A stretch of 64,000 bases of DNA from an uncultured Pseudodesulfovibrio sp. (GCF_963662885.1 NZ_OY760064.1:248001-312000); one strand, 5' to 3'; shown: positions 17,299 through 26,994, counted from the first letter of the stretch. Numbers and translations: made by a program. Notes: generated by a model not told the origin, from the sequence alone.

Positions 17299-17886
17299 TT
17301 ACCTCTTCTTGATCCAGGGTTTTTCCTCACCCCGGGCCAGACGGCGGATGTTTTCCTTGTGCCGCCAGAACAGGATGAACGTGACGGCCACGGCCACGGG
17401 GATGAAGGCGAAGTTGCCGGACAGGAGCATCAGCACGGGCAGGGACAGGGCAAAGGTCAGCGAGCCCATGGACACGTGTCCGGTCAGCCAGATCATGAGC
17501 AGGCACAGGACGATGCAGATGAGCGCGGGCCAGAAGGCGAGCCCCAGGAACACGCCCACGGTGGTGGCCACGGCCTTGCCGCCCTTGAAACCCATGAAGC
17601 AGGAAAAGACATGGCCGAGGATTGCCGCCAGGGCGACCAGGGACAGGGCGAACGGGGATTCGACCCAGGCTCCGGCAAAGACCACGGGCAGCAAGCCCTT
17701 GAGCAGGTCGCAGGCCAGGGTGGCGATGCCGAACTTCACGCCGCACAGCCGGGCTACGTTGGTGGCCCCGGTGTTTTTGCTGCCGTCCTTCCGCGGATCG
17801 ATGCCGCACGCGGATTTGGCGATGACCAGCCCGAACGGGATGGAGCCGAGGACATAGGCGAGCAGGGCCCAGAAAATGAAGGTCAT
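17299..17886 (-). CDS. plsY: Acyl-phosphate:glycerol-3-phosphate acyltransferase PlsY
   Basis: Makes lysophosphatidic acid from acyl-phosphate, the first membrane step of phospholipid synthesis. The 195-residue integral membrane protein shows the three family motifs: LGSIPFGLVIAK near the start, DGSKNTGATNVAR, and GFKGGKAVATTVGVFLG. It lies between the RNase and CDF genes on the same strand, 70 bases after the RNase gene. Confidence 0.96.
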   Translation of the reverse strand: MTFIFWALLAYVLGSIPFGLVIAKSACGIDPRKDGSKNTGATNVARLCGVKFGIATLACDLLKGLLPVVFAGAWVESPFALSLVALAAILGHVFSCFMGFKGGKAVATTVGVFLGLAFWPALICIVLCLLMIWLTGHVSMGSLTFALSLPVLMLLSGNFAFIPVAVAVTFILFWRHKENIRRLARGEEKPWIKKR

Positions 17887-17956
17887 ATGTATTTCTCCTG
17901 ATAAATCGCGATTGCTGCGTGATATTACAGATTTTGAGGCATGTTGAAAAGCATGC

Positions 17957-20011
17957 TTATTCTTCCAGCGCTTCGGCCATGCGGATTTCGTTGGTCAACG
18001 GGTCGATGCGCGAGAAGCTGATCTGGAATCGTTGCCCGGCGTAGAGTTTGTCGCCGAGCATTTTCTTGGGCGCGCGGACGTTCACCTGAAGATGCGGCAT
18101 GGCCAGAGTGGCCATGGGACCGGCCTCGTCCACGAGCACGGCGGGCTGCAGTTCGCGGCGGCGCTTGGCCAGATAGACCAGCTTCCAGTAACGGGGGCGG
18201 AAACGCTGCACCGCGCTCACCGACTGGATGCGCATGTTCAGATGGGTGATCAACTGATCCAGTTCGTCGCGGTCGAGCCTGGGCTCACCCGAGGCAAGGT
18301 AGGCGCAGACCTGGGCCATGTTGATGAAATCCGTATACCGTCTCAGCGGCGAGGTGATTGGTGCGTAGGCCGGTACGCCCAGGGCCGCATGCCGTTTGGG
18401 CGCGGTTTCCAGGGTCGGGGGCAGGAGCAGTTTGACCGAGCGCAGGATCTCGGCGGGCTCGGTGAAGATACCCGCGGCCTCCGGCGGCAGGGCGATGTCC
18501 TGGGTGCGGTGGAGCAGAGGCACGCCGTTGTCCTTTGCCCACAGGGCCAGACCGGAGTTGGCCAGGATCATGAATTCGCTGATGACCAGTTCCGAGAGCG
18601 GGCTGGGCGTCTTGAGATCGATGTGGACCGAGGTCTGTGCGCCGCTGCCTTCCAGACTGACGATGGGCTCGGGCTTGCGGATGACGCAGGCTCCGGATGC
18701 CAGCCGCCGCTCCAGCAGATGGGTGGCCAGATCATGGGCCAGCATGAGCGATTCGTCGGTCCGTTCCCGAATGGCCCGGTCCGCGTCCTCATAGGTGATG
18801 TTGGCCTTGACCCGGACCCAGGCGGTGCGCGGTTCGACCTTTTCAAGGGTGCCGTCGGCCGCCATGAAGAAGTCCGTGATCAGTGCCGGGCGGGCCTCGC
18901 CCTGCAACAGGGAGTATTGGCCGGTGCCCAGCCTTTCGGGCATCATGTGGCTGGTGCCTTCGGGCAAATACAGGCTGGTGGCCCGGTGCAGGACCGCCTT
19001 GTCCAGGGGGGAGCCGAAGACCCAGTGGACCTCGGGCCGGGCCAGGACAATGGACAGCTTGTATCCCGTGCCGTGCCTTTCTATACGGAATGCGTCGTCG
19101 ATATCCCGGGTGGTGCTGGCGTCGATGGAGACCAGATCCTCGATCTCGGGAGTCTCGGCCTGATTGGAAAAGCGGTTTTCTATCTCTTCTATTTCATTGA
19201 TGAAGGATTCCGACCACGCATCTCCCCACGCGTAGTCGGCCTCATCCAGATGATAGTTGTGATGGGGAGGCAAGACGCCCCAGGTCTGGGCAAGAAGCAG
19301 GGCCAGATGCGGGACGTCGGGCAGTCCCTTGGAGATGGCCGTCCATATCTTGCGGTCGTTCTCGTCCAGGTTCTCACCGACCTTGCCCTTGAGGATGCGC
19401 TCCAGCCCCCTGGCCAGTTCGGGGTCCAGATCGGGGGTGGTGTGTTTGCGGCCCTGGCTGTGAGCGGCCCAAAGGTCCTTGAGCAGGGTCTGGCCGGCGC
19501 TCGTGATGGCCTCCCGTTCCTTTTCCTCGGCCCGTTGCCGCAACTTCAGTTCCACCTTTTCGGCGGGCCATATCTCGAAAGAGGGCGGACGGAATTTGAA
19601 ATGGGTCTTGGCCTGGAGCATGGCCCGGCCCAGCGCGGCAAGACGGTCCTCGTCCCATTCCTCCCAGAGCAGGTCGGCGAACCAGGAAAGGGGAGCGGAT
19701 TCCAGCTCGCCCTGAGCGAGCTCCCAAAGTTCCATGACATCCAGTCCGGCCTGTATCTCACCCCGTGCCTCCTGGCGTTCGTTCAGGATGTTCTGGATGT
19801 CCTGGCGCGAGACATCGGCGGAAAACATGGGGCCGTTCCACGGCAGCAGACGGGCCGCAGGCAGTTTCATTTCTCGTTTGTTGATGGTCAGCAGGCGGAG
19901 CTTGCCGGACGACTCTTCGAGAACCCAGGCAAGCTGGGGCTGGTCGCCGTGCATGAATTCCACCACCGTACCGGGGCGGACCGTGGGGCCGAGCGGGGTT
20001 GTTTTAACCAT
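17957..20011 (-). CDS. RNase II family 3'-5' exoribonuclease (RNB domain)
   Basis: Degrades RNA processively from the 3' end. The 684-residue protein has an N-terminal region of about 250 residues unlike standard cold-shock domains, then the RNB catalytic domain with the metal-binding motif SIDASTTRDIDDAF, PEGTSHMMPERLGTGQYSL, ITSPLRRYTDFINM, and a degenerate C-terminal RNA-binding region. The start ATG 20011 has only a weak ribosome binding site. Assignment to RNase II versus RNase R is open, so no symbol is given. Confidence 0.9.
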   Translation of the reverse strand: MVKTTPLGPTVRPGTVVEFMHGDQPQLAWVLEESSGKLRLLTINKREMKLPAARLLPWNGPMFSADVSRQDIQNILNERQEARGEIQAGLDVMELWELAQGELESAPLSWFADLLWEEWDEDRLAALGRAMLQAKTHFKFRPPSFEIWPAEKVELKLRQRAEEKEREAITSAGQTLLKDLWAAHSQGRKHTTPDLDPELARGLERILKGKVGENLDENDRKIWTAISKGLPDVPHLALLLAQTWGVLPPHHNYHLDEADYAWGDAWSESFINEIEEIENRFSNQAETPEIEDLVSIDASTTRDIDDAFRIERHGTGYKLSIVLARPEVHWVFGSPLDKAVLHRATSLYLPEGTSHMMPERLGTGQYSLLQGEARPALITDFFMAADGTLEKVEPRTAWVRVKANITYEDADRAIRERTDESLMLAHDLATHLLERRLASGACVIRKPEPIVSLEGSGAQTSVHIDLKTPSPLSELVISEFMILANSGLALWAKDNGVPLLHRTQDIALPPEAAGIFTEPAEILRSVKLLLPPTLETAPKRHAALGVPAYAPITSPLRRYTDFINMAQVCAYLASGEPRLDRDELDQLITHLNMRIQSVSAVQRFRPRYWKLVYLAKRRRELQPAVLVDEAGPMATLAMPHLQVNVRAPKKMLGDKLYAGQRFQISFSRIDPLTNEIRMAEALEE

Positions 20012-20099
20012 ATTCCAATCTGTTCTTTTTACGTTGCGCTAACAGTTCGGTTAGCATGAAACGGTTGTCAGCGTAAGGCCGTGAGCGTAAGGGAAATGC

Positions 20100-20396
20100 A
20101 TGCAGATGGATATGGCGGAACTCATCGGCCTGGTGGCCGGATGCTGCACCACAGCGGCATTTTTCCCGCAGGTTTTGCACACCTGGCGGACCCGCTCCGT
20201 GGCGGATCTCTCGCTGCGGATGTATCTGCTGTTCACCCTGGGGGTGCTGCTGTGGCTGGTCTACGGCATCCGCATCGGTTCACTGGCCGTGACCTTGGCC
20301 AACGGGGTCACGCTGGTCCTGGCCGCTTCCATCCTGATCATGAAAATCGTCTACGGCGAATCCTCCCGCAAGGGGAGCGGCCGCCGTCCCAAATAA
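20100..20396 (+). CDS. SemiSWEET-type sugar transporter
   Basis: A 98-residue protein with three membrane helices: a half-transporter of the MtN3/PQ-loop family that works as a dimer to move sugars. The PQ motif is AFFPQVLHTWRTRSVADLSL; the second helix is MYLLFTLGVLLWLVYGI. TAAGGG lies 6 bases before ATG 20100. Substrate unknown. Confidence 0.85.
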   Translation: MQMDMAELIGLVAGCCTTAAFFPQVLHTWRTRSVADLSLRMYLLFTLGVLLWLVYGIRIGSLAVTLANGVTLVLAASILIMKIVYGESSRKGSGRRPK

Positions 20397-20398
20397 AA

Positions 20399-20428
20399 GG
20401 CCTCGCCGAACTCCTGCCCGGCGAAGCC
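20399..20428. terminator. Bidirectional hairpin between convergent genes
   Basis: GGCCTCGCCG and CCGGCGAAGCC pair, with a T-rich stretch on the plus strand and AAAA/TTTT on the other side. It serves the SemiSWEET and AICAR formyltransferase genes. Confidence 0.6.
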
Positions 20429-20451
20429 CATTTCTATTCTTTCGTTTCGAA

Positions 20452-21726
20452 CTAGTGCTTGAAGGAGCGCTGTCCGGTGAAGACCATGGCCACTTGAGGC
20501 TCGGCTTCGTTGACCGCCTGAATGACTTCGTGGTCGCGGATGGAGCCGCCGGGCTGAGCGATGGCGGTCACCCCCTGGTCGATGCACAGGTCCACACCGT
20601 CGCGGAACGGGAAGAACCCGTCGGAAACCACCACGGAGCCGGGCAGACCGCCACGCGCCTCTTCGGTGCGTTTGTCGATGTCAGCCAGCTTGGCCTTCAT
20701 CTCCGGGTCCTTGATGGCCTTCAGCTTGAGCTCGAACAGGGACATGCCCAGTTCCTTGGAGGCCAGCAGGTCCGCGTACTTGATGTAAGCCTTGGTCACG
20801 GCCAGGAGCACGCAGCCGACACGGTCCTGCTCGCCGGTGCCGATGGCGGTGGTCACACCGTCACGGGCAAAGATCACGGAGTTGGAGGTCACGCCGGCTT
20901 CGACCGCCCAGGCGAAGAGCAGGTCGTCCGCCTCCTGCTTGGAGGGGGCGCGGGCCACAAAGGCGTTGCCGTCCTTTTCGGCCTCGGCCGGGATGAAGTC
21001 GTCGGCGGAGAGAATGGCGTTGCGGAAGGAGAACTGTAGCACCATGCCGCCGTCGGAAAGGGACTTGATGTCCAGAAACGGCGTGGTGGACAGGGTTTCC
21101 AGCTCGGTGATGCCGGGGATCTCCAGGATGCGCAGGTTCTTTTTCTTCTTCAGGACGGCCAGGGCGTCGGCATCGAACTCCGGCGCGGCCACGACTTCGA
21201 AATAGACGGAATTGATCAGCTCGGCAGTTTCCAGATCGAGCTTGCGGTTGACCACCACGGCCCCGCCGAAAGCGGCGATGCGGTCGGCCTCAAAGGCACG
21301 TTTGAGAGCCACGGCCACACCCTCGTCGGTCCAGGCTGCCCCGCAGGGATTGTTGTGCTTGAGGATGAGCGCGGCCGGTTTGGCGGATAAATATTGCAAG
21401 ATGTTCAGGGCGTTGTCCACGTCGGTCAGGTTGGTCTTGCCGGGGTGTTTGCCCGCCTGGAGCATGTGTTCCTCGGTCAGAGCTGATACGAGCCCCTGGC
21501 CTGCGCCGATGAACTTGACGCCGCCGACTTCGAGTTGCCCCTCGGCCAGCTCGTAGAGCGCGGCGGGCTGGTCCGGGTTCTCGCCGTAGCGCAGTCCCTT
21601 GGTCTCGCCGTCGATCTCCCAGGTCCGCTTCCTGAACACCAGTTCCTGGTCGCCCAGGGTCAGTTTCATGTCCGCAGGAAACGGGTCCTGTTGCAAGGTA
21701 TGGTACATCTTTTTCAAATCGCTCAT
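20452..21726 (-). CDS. purH: AICAR formyltransferase, stand-alone C-terminal domain of PurH
   Basis: Transfers a formyl group to AICAR, the penultimate step to IMP. The 424-residue protein corresponds to the PurH transformylase domain: GLRYGENPDQPAALY, LILKHNNPCGAAW, VVSDGFFPFRDGVD, ITAIAQPGGSIRDHE-type sequence and a C-terminal MVFTGQRSFKH. The cyclohydrolase half is at 11913-12509. ATG 21726 is chosen (MSDLKKMYHTLQ, GGGAG 8 bases upstream); the frame runs further 5' but without conserved sequence. Confidence 0.94.
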   Translation of the reverse strand: MSDLKKMYHTLQQDPFPADMKLTLGDQELVFRKRTWEIDGETKGLRYGENPDQPAALYELAEGQLEVGGVKFIGAGQGLVSALTEEHMLQAGKHPGKTNLTDVDNALNILQYLSAKPAALILKHNNPCGAAWTDEGVAVALKRAFEADRIAAFGGAVVVNRKLDLETAELINSVYFEVVAAPEFDADALAVLKKKKNLRILEIPGITELETLSTTPFLDIKSLSDGGMVLQFSFRNAILSADDFIPAEAEKDGNAFVARAPSKQEADDLLFAWAVEAGVTSNSVIFARDGVTTAIGTGEQDRVGCVLLAVTKAYIKYADLLASKELGMSLFELKLKAIKDPEMKAKLADIDKRTEEARGGLPGSVVVSDGFFPFRDGVDLCIDQGVTAIAQPGGSIRDHEVIQAVNEAEPQVAMVFTGQRSFKH

Positions 21727-21969
21727 CGCTTGGACTCCCTGTTGTTGCCGTGTGAGGGGGCGGTCATAACACACCTTCCACAGCCGGGCAATGATAGCTG
21801 CCCGCACCTCCCCGGAATTAAAGCATGTGTTTGAAATAATCACTGAATAATAATTGTTCTAACGGTATTACATAGTAAGATCTAACCAGGTGAATACCCT
21901 ATGTGAAGAACGCGATCCTCGCCCGAGAGAACGGCTGGCGTGGTAATTATTCAGCGAACAGGAGTCGTT

Positions 21970-23661
21970 ATGCGTATATTCAAGTTCAAGGACTGGGGAC
22001 TGCAGAGCAAGATTCTCAGCTTTTTCCTGGCCATCGTCGTTCTGATCCTGGCCGGACTGCTCGGGTATTTCCTTCCCGTAGTAGGCCGATCGCTCATGCA
22101 GGAAAAGCGTTTAGCCACCCAGGGCGTGGTCGAGGTGGCCTACGGAACCATCGAATCCTGGGCCGCCAAGGCGGAATCCGGCGCGATGACCAAGGAAGCC
22201 GCGCAGGAAGCCGCCAAGGCGGAAATCGCTGCAATGCGATACCATGGACAGGAATATTTCTGGGTCAACGACCTGAACCAGGTCATAGTCGTCCACGGGG
22301 CCAATCCGGCCCTCAACGGCCAGGACCTGACCGACAAGAAGGACCCCCACGGCGTCTACCTGTTCCAGGAAATGGTCAAGGTGGCCAAGGCCGAGGGCCA
22401 GGGATTCGTGAGCTACATGTGGCCCAAGCCCGGAGCGGAGAAGCCTGTTCCCAAGATATCGTTCGTCAAGCTGTACAAGCCCTGGGGCTGGGTCGTGGGG
22501 TCGGGCATTTACGTTGATGACGTGGACGCACAGGTAAGCTCGTTGCGCTGGCAGATACTCATTCCCACCGTGGTGGTCATGGGCATTGTCATCATCGTGG
22601 TCTTCTGGGTGTTGAGCGGTATAGTCAGGCCGTTGCGCGAGGCCGTTGAAGTGTCCAACGCCATGGCCGAGGGCGACCTGAGCTTGAACATCGTTTCCAG
22701 GAGCAAGGACGAGGTCGGCCAGTTGACCGAATCCATGGCCAACATGCTCGGAGCCCTGCGCAACGTGGTCTCCGAGGTCAGTCTGGCCTCGGAACAGGTC
22801 ACCTCGGGCAGCGAGGAACTGGCTTCCTCGGCCATCGACCTGTCGCACGGAGCCACGGAGCAGGCCTCGGCCGTGGAAGAGGTCTCGGCCGCCATGGAGG
22901 AGATGACTTCGTCCATCGGGCAGAACGCGGAGAACGCCCAGACCACGAACACCATGACCAACAAGGCGGCCCGTGACACCGAGTCGGGCGGCAAGGCCGT
23001 GGCCAAGACGGTCGGAGCCATGAAGCAGATTGCGGAGAAGATCTCCATCATTGAGGAGATCGCCCGCCAGACCAACCTGTTGGCGCTGAACGCGGCCATC
23101 GAGGCGGCTCGCGCCGGTGAGCATGGCAAGGGCTTTGCCGTGGTCGCGGCCGAGGTTCGCAAGCTGGCCGAGCGCAGCGGCGCGTCCGCGGCCGAGATCA
23201 GCGAACTGTCCTCATCCAGCGTCGAAGTGGCCGAAGAAGCCGGAAAGCTGCTGGCGCACATCGTGCCGGACATCCAGAAGACGGCCGAGCTGGTTCAGGA
23301 GATATCCGCCGCCACCAACGAGCAGAACGCGGGCGGCACTCAGGTCAACGCGGCCATCCAGGACATGGACAAGGTTATCCAGCAGAACGCTGCCGCGTCC
23401 GAGGAAGTCGCTTCCACGGCGGAAGAGCTGTCCTCCCAGGCCGTGCAGCTGCAGAAGGTCATCAGCTTCTTCAAGCTCGGCGGAAACGCCTATGTGCCGG
23501 CGGCCAACAAGGTCAAGGTGTCCAAGGCCAAGCCGAAGCCGCAGGCGATAGGCAAGAGCGCGCCCAAGCCGGTTGCAGCCGCCCCTGCCGCACCCGCTTC
23601 AGGCAATGGGATGGACCTTGATATGGACGAAATGGACGACGGCGATTTCGAGCGCTTCTGA
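21970..23661 (+). CDS. Methyl-accepting chemotaxis protein with a single Cache domain
   Basis: A 563-residue transmembrane chemoreceptor: membrane helix at about 14-38, periplasmic sCache_2 domain to about 190 (QEYFWVNDLNQVIVVHGANP, GWVVGSGIYVDDVDAQV), second helix near 195-217, HAMP domain, and a cytoplasmic signalling hairpin (EIARQTNLLALNAAIEAARA). The tail is Ala/Pro/Lys-rich and ends in DGDFERF, whose aromatic-x-x-F pattern might act as a CheR/CheB tether. ATG 21970 has CAGGAG 5 bases upstream. Small carboxylates are common sCache_2 ligands, but the ligand here is unknown. Confidence 0.94.
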   Translation: MRIFKFKDWGLQSKILSFFLAIVVLILAGLLGYFLPVVGRSLMQEKRLATQGVVEVAYGTIESWAAKAESGAMTKEAAQEAAKAEIAAMRYHGQEYFWVNDLNQVIVVHGANPALNGQDLTDKKDPHGVYLFQEMVKVAKAEGQGFVSYMWPKPGAEKPVPKISFVKLYKPWGWVVGSGIYVDDVDAQVSSLRWQILIPTVVVMGIVIIVVFWVLSGIVRPLREAVEVSNAMAEGDLSLNIVSRSKDEVGQLTESMANMLGALRNVVSEVSLASEQVTSGSEELASSAIDLSHGATEQASAVEEVSAAMEEMTSSIGQNAENAQTTNTMTNKAARDTESGGKAVAKTVGAMKQIAEKISIIEEIARQTNLLALNAAIEAARAGEHGKGFAVVAAEVRKLAERSGASAAEISELSSSSVEVAEEAGKLLAHIVPDIQKTAELVQEISAATNEQNAGGTQVNAAIQDMDKVIQQNAAASEEVASTAEELSSQAVQLQKVISFFKLGGNAYVPAANKVKVSKAKPKPQAIGKSAPKPVAAAPAAPASGNGMDLDMDEMDDGDFERF

Positions 23662-23686
23662 TCCGACGTCCCTTCTTGCAATCGAC

Positions 23687-23717
23687 AAGGCCGCCCGGTT
23701 CTCCAGGCGGCCTTTTT
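23687..23717 (+). terminator. Terminator of the chemoreceptor gene
   Basis: AAGGCCGCC, loop CGGTTCTCCA, GGCGGCC and five T residues, 25 bases after the stop. Confidence 0.9.
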
Positions 23718-23814
23718 CATCCGGGAAGGACAGTGATTTTGCCTTGGCGGGAGAGGTCAATATTTGCTATGCAGAAAATCCCGGCATGCGTTTTTCATCA
23801 ATCAAGGAACACCG

Positions 23815-24210
23815 ATGTCAGAAAGCTACATGGAAAAGGCGCTCTTGAAGCTCGCCCGTCAGATCAATGCCTACGACGAGGCCTCGCTCATGAGCCTTTG
23901 GGAAAAATATGCGGAGAAAGTCCGCCACTTCGAGCCCACCAAACGGTGGGAGGAATCGGTCCTGGTGTTCAATCTCATCCAGTCCACCCGTCTCAAGAAT
24001 CAGCTTTTCAATTACAATTGGGCACAGTCCCGCCAGCCCGGGGAAGGGCCGGTTGAACTCGACCTGGCCGCCCTGACCGCGCCGGAAAAGGGCGTCGCAC
24101 CGAGGGAAAGCAATCTTCCGCATGACGCGGATCAGGACCACGGAACCGGCACGGACAAGAAGGACCGCCGCGGCAAGCTGCTCACCCTGACGCCTAAAAA
24201 CGGCAAGTAG
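23815..24210 (+). CDS. Conserved hypothetical protein
   Basis: A 131-residue soluble protein of unknown function. The first 80 residues look folded and helical (ALLKLARQINAYDEASLMSL, then KRWEESVLVFNLIQSTRLKN); the rest is polar and charged, probably disordered, ending KNGK. AAGGA lies 6 bases before ATG 23815. It precedes purA by 110 bases; a perfect TTGACA at 24227-24232 suggests purA has its own promoter. Confidence 0.75.
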   Translation: MSESYMEKALLKLARQINAYDEASLMSLWEKYAEKVRHFEPTKRWEESVLVFNLIQSTRLKNQLFNYNWAQSRQPGEGPVELDLAALTAPEKGVAPRESNLPHDADQDHGTGTDKKDRRGKLLTLTPKNGK

Positions 24211-24321
24211 CCGCCGCACTGTCCGGTTGACATAGACGCCCGTTTATATTTACGGAACATAACCGTTTGTGCGCGCTTCCCCGGCCGGGGGCCGCAATCC
24301 CGGTATTTCAAGGAGCTAACA

Positions 24322-25584
24322 ATGTCCAATATGGTGGTTTTCGGTTCCCAGTGGGGAGACGAAGGTAAAGGCAAGGTCGTCGATATGCTCGCCGAAAAGG
24401 CGGACGCGATCGTCCGTTTCCAGGGCGGCAACAACGCTGGGCATACCCTAGTGGTCGACGGCGAGCAGTGCATCCTGCACCTGATCCCCTCCGGTATCCT
24501 GCATCCCGGCAAGCAGTGCCTGATCGGTAACGGCGTGGTTCTGGACCCGTTCGTGTTCTGTCAGGAGCTGGACAAGCTGGCCGCCAAGGGAGTGGATGTG
24601 TCTCCCTCCCGGATGATGATCAGCAAGAAGACCCACGTGATCATGCCGTACCACTGTCTCATGGACGCGGCTCGCGAGTCCGCCAAGTCCGCTGACGGCA
24701 AGATCGGTACCACCGGTCGAGGCATCGGCCCGTGCTACGAGGACAAGATGAACCGTTGCGGCATCCGCGCCGGTGATTTTTCCAATCCCGAACTGCTCAA
24801 GGCCAAGATCGTTCAGGCCCTGGAAGAGAAGAACGTGCTCTTCCAGCATCTGTACGGCGCGGAGCCCCAGGACGCACAGGAAATTTTCGACAAGGTCATG
24901 CCCGTGGCCGAGCGGCTGGTGCCGTATCTCGGCGACGTGTCTTCGGCCATTCAGGCCGCCGACTCGGTCCTGTTCGAGGGCGCCCAGGGCACCCATCTGG
25001 ACATCGACCACGGCACCTATCCATTTGTCACCTCGTCCAACACGGTTACGGCCAACGCCGCCTCCGGTTCCGGCTGTTCGCCGCGCGAACTCGACCGGAT
25101 CATCGCCATCGTCAAGGCCTACACCACCCGCGTGGGCAGCGGCCCGTTCCCCACGGAACTGCTGGACGCCGACGGCGATTACCTGCAGTCCCATGGCCAC
25201 GAGTTCGGTGCCACCACCGGACGCAAGCGCCGCTGCGGCTGGCTGGACCTGGTGGTCCTCAAGGAATCCGCCCGGCTCAACGGCCCCACCGAACTTGCCA
25301 TCACCAAGCTGGACGTCCTGTCCGGTCTCAAGGAAATCAAGCTCTGCGTTGGGTATGAGTACAACGGCGAGACCATCGCCTACCCGCCCCAGGAGCAGAA
25401 CGGCATGGCCTATGTCACTCCGGTGTACGAGACCATGCCCGGTTGGGACGAGGACATCACCGGCGCGCGCAGCTGGGACGACCTGCCTGAGAACGCGGTC
25501 AGCTACCTCAAGCGCATCGAGGAGATCTCCGGCGTCAAGATCGGCATCGTCTCCGTCGGCCCGGACCGGGTACAGACCTTTTAG
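24322..25584 (+). CDS. purA: Adenylosuccinate synthetase
   Basis: Converts IMP and aspartate to adenylosuccinate using GTP, committing IMP to AMP. The 420-residue protein carries QWGDEGKGKVVD near the N-terminus, GGNNAGHTLV, GTTGRGIGPCYEDK and TTGRKRRCGWLDLV. AAGGAG lies 7 bases before the ATG. holB follows 12 bases later on the same strand. Confidence 0.98.
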   Translation: MSNMVVFGSQWGDEGKGKVVDMLAEKADAIVRFQGGNNAGHTLVVDGEQCILHLIPSGILHPGKQCLIGNGVVLDPFVFCQELDKLAAKGVDVSPSRMMISKKTHVIMPYHCLMDAARESAKSADGKIGTTGRGIGPCYEDKMNRCGIRAGDFSNPELLKAKIVQALEEKNVLFQHLYGAEPQDAQEIFDKVMPVAERLVPYLGDVSSAIQAADSVLFEGAQGTHLDIDHGTYPFVTSSNTVTANAASGSGCSPRELDRIIAIVKAYTTRVGSGPFPTELLDADGDYLQSHGHEFGATTGRKRRCGWLDLVVLKESARLNGPTELAITKLDVLSGLKEIKLCVGYEYNGETIAYPPQEQNGMAYVTPVYETMPGWDEDITGARSWDDLPENAVSYLKRIEEISGVKIGIVSVGPDRVQTF

Positions 25585-25596
25585 GGAGCGTAGGGC

Positions 25597-26436
25597 ATGA
25601 CGCTGCACGACGACCCGCTGGCTGCCCTTGCCGGGCAGGAGCACGCGGTCCGGCGGCTCAACGCCATCGCCCACGATCCGCCCCAATCCATAGTTATCGA
25701 GGGGGGCGACGCGGAATCCCGCGTCGCCCTCGCCCTGTATTGGGCCATGCGTCTGAACTGCTCGTCCGGAGATGTGCCTTGCGGCCAGTGTCCGGCATGT
25801 AAACAGATCGCCGACCTCGCCTTCAACGATCTTCTGTTTTTCGACGGCCGGGAAGGGCTGATAAAGGTGGATTCGGTACGCGAGAAGCGTTCCACCTGGG
25901 GCCAGCCGCCCAACGGCGACGGATACCGCGTGTCCATCTTCGCCGAGGCCCAGATGTTCATGACCGAGGCGGCCAACGCCTTGCTCAAGTCCCTGGAGGA
26001 GCCGAGGCCCGGCAACGTCTTCGTCCTGGCCGCGCCCCAGCGCGAGCGGCTTCTGGAAACCCTGGTCTCCCGTTCCTGGGTGGTCACCCTGTCCTGGCCG
26101 GACGTGCGCGTGAATCCACCCGAGGTGACCGAATGGACCACGGCTCTGGTCAGCTTCTGGCAGACCGGGCGGGGCTGGTTCGAGCGCACCCAGGTGCGCG
26201 GCGCGGTAGACCGCAATCTGGCCATGGATGTGGTCATCGGCATGCAGCGCGAACTGCGCGAAGCCATGTCCGGTGCCTGCTCCACGCCCCTGTCGGCGGG
26301 CATGGCAAAATCCTATGGCCCGGCGGACCTGAGGCGCATCGGTCTGATCCTAGAACAGGCCCAGGACGCGCTGAACACCCAGGTTCCGGTCAACCCGACC
26401 ATGGTGCTCGACTGGGTCGCCACCCGGATGGCTTAG
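25597..26436 (+). CDS. holB: DNA polymerase III delta' subunit-like clamp-loader protein
   Basis: A 279-residue AAA+ clamp-loader subunit. It has the zinc module CSSGDVPCGQCPAC, the sensor region ANALLKSLEEPRPGNVFVLA, and the arginine-containing SRSWVVTL. The P-loop is degenerate (EGGDAESRVAL), as expected for delta' subunits, which do not hydrolyse ATP. It follows purA closely and its stop is 3 bases before the next gene. Confidence 0.9.
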   Translation: MTLHDDPLAALAGQEHAVRRLNAIAHDPPQSIVIEGGDAESRVALALYWAMRLNCSSGDVPCGQCPACKQIADLAFNDLLFFDGREGLIKVDSVREKRSTWGQPPNGDGYRVSIFAEAQMFMTEAANALLKSLEEPRPGNVFVLAAPQRERLLETLVSRSWVVTLSWPDVRVNPPEVTEWTTALVSFWQTGRGWFERTQVRGAVDRNLAMDVVIGMQRELREAMSGACSTPLSAGMAKSYGPADLRRIGLILEQAQDALNTQVPVNPTMVLDWVATRMA

Positions 26437-26439
26437 GCC

Positions 26440-26919
26440 GTGCGCATAGTCGAATACGACCGACACGATACCGACGCCATCGTCGAACTCATCACCACCA
26501 TTCAGATTACGGAATTCGGCGTGGCCACTTCGGCCGAGAATCAGCCGGATCTGCGGGATATTCCGGAATACTATCAGTACGGCTCAGGCAACTTCTGGCT
26601 CGCCTTCGATGGCGACGAGCTCATCGGGACCATCGCGCTCAAGGATGTGGGCGACGGGGTCTGCGCATTGCGCAAGATGTTCGTGAAGAAGGCCTGGCGC
26701 GGCCGGGAGCGCGGTGTGGGCGCGAAGCTGATGCAGACCCTGCTCGACTGGGCGCGGGAGCACGGCGTGAGCGAGATCTATCTCGGAACAGTGGACGTGT
26801 ACCATGCGGCGCACCGCTTCTACGAGAAGTCCGGCTTTGTCGAGATCTCCCGTGGCGAGGTCCCGGATACGGTCCCGCTCATGGACGTTGACGTCAAATA
26901 TTACCGCTACGCTTTCTGA
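26440..26919 (+). CDS. GNAT-family N-acetyltransferase
   Basis: A 159-residue acetyl-CoA-dependent acyltransferase. The acetyl-CoA-binding motif is KKAWRGRERGVGAKLMQTL (about residues 85-103), followed by IYLGTVDVYHAAHRFYEKSG. The start is GTG 26440, three bases after the holB stop, and a strong terminator follows. Substrate unknown. Confidence 0.88.
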   Translation: MRIVEYDRHDTDAIVELITTIQITEFGVATSAENQPDLRDIPEYYQYGSGNFWLAFDGDELIGTIALKDVGDGVCALRKMFVKKAWRGRERGVGAKLMQTLLDWAREHGVSEIYLGTVDVYHAAHRFYEKSGFVEISRGEVPDTVPLMDVDVKYYRYAF

Positions 26920-26936
26920 CCTTCGGGTTATGGAAA

Positions 26937-26977
26937 CGAAAAAGCCCGGATCGGTTCTCCGATCCGGGCTTTTTTGT
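26937..26977. terminator. Bidirectional intrinsic terminator
   Basis: AAAAAGCCCGGATCGG-TTCT-CCGATCCGGGCTTTTTT is symmetrical, ending transcripts of the GNAT gene (+) and the antiporter gene (-). Confidence 0.92.
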
Positions 26978-26994
26978 TGTCGTTTGCAAGCAGG

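Noticed and set aside
21844..21969. Sigma-54 promoter before the chemoreceptor gene (GG-N10-GC near 21945)
   Set aside because: Only the GG and GC dinucleotides match; the TGGCAC and TTGC halves are absent.
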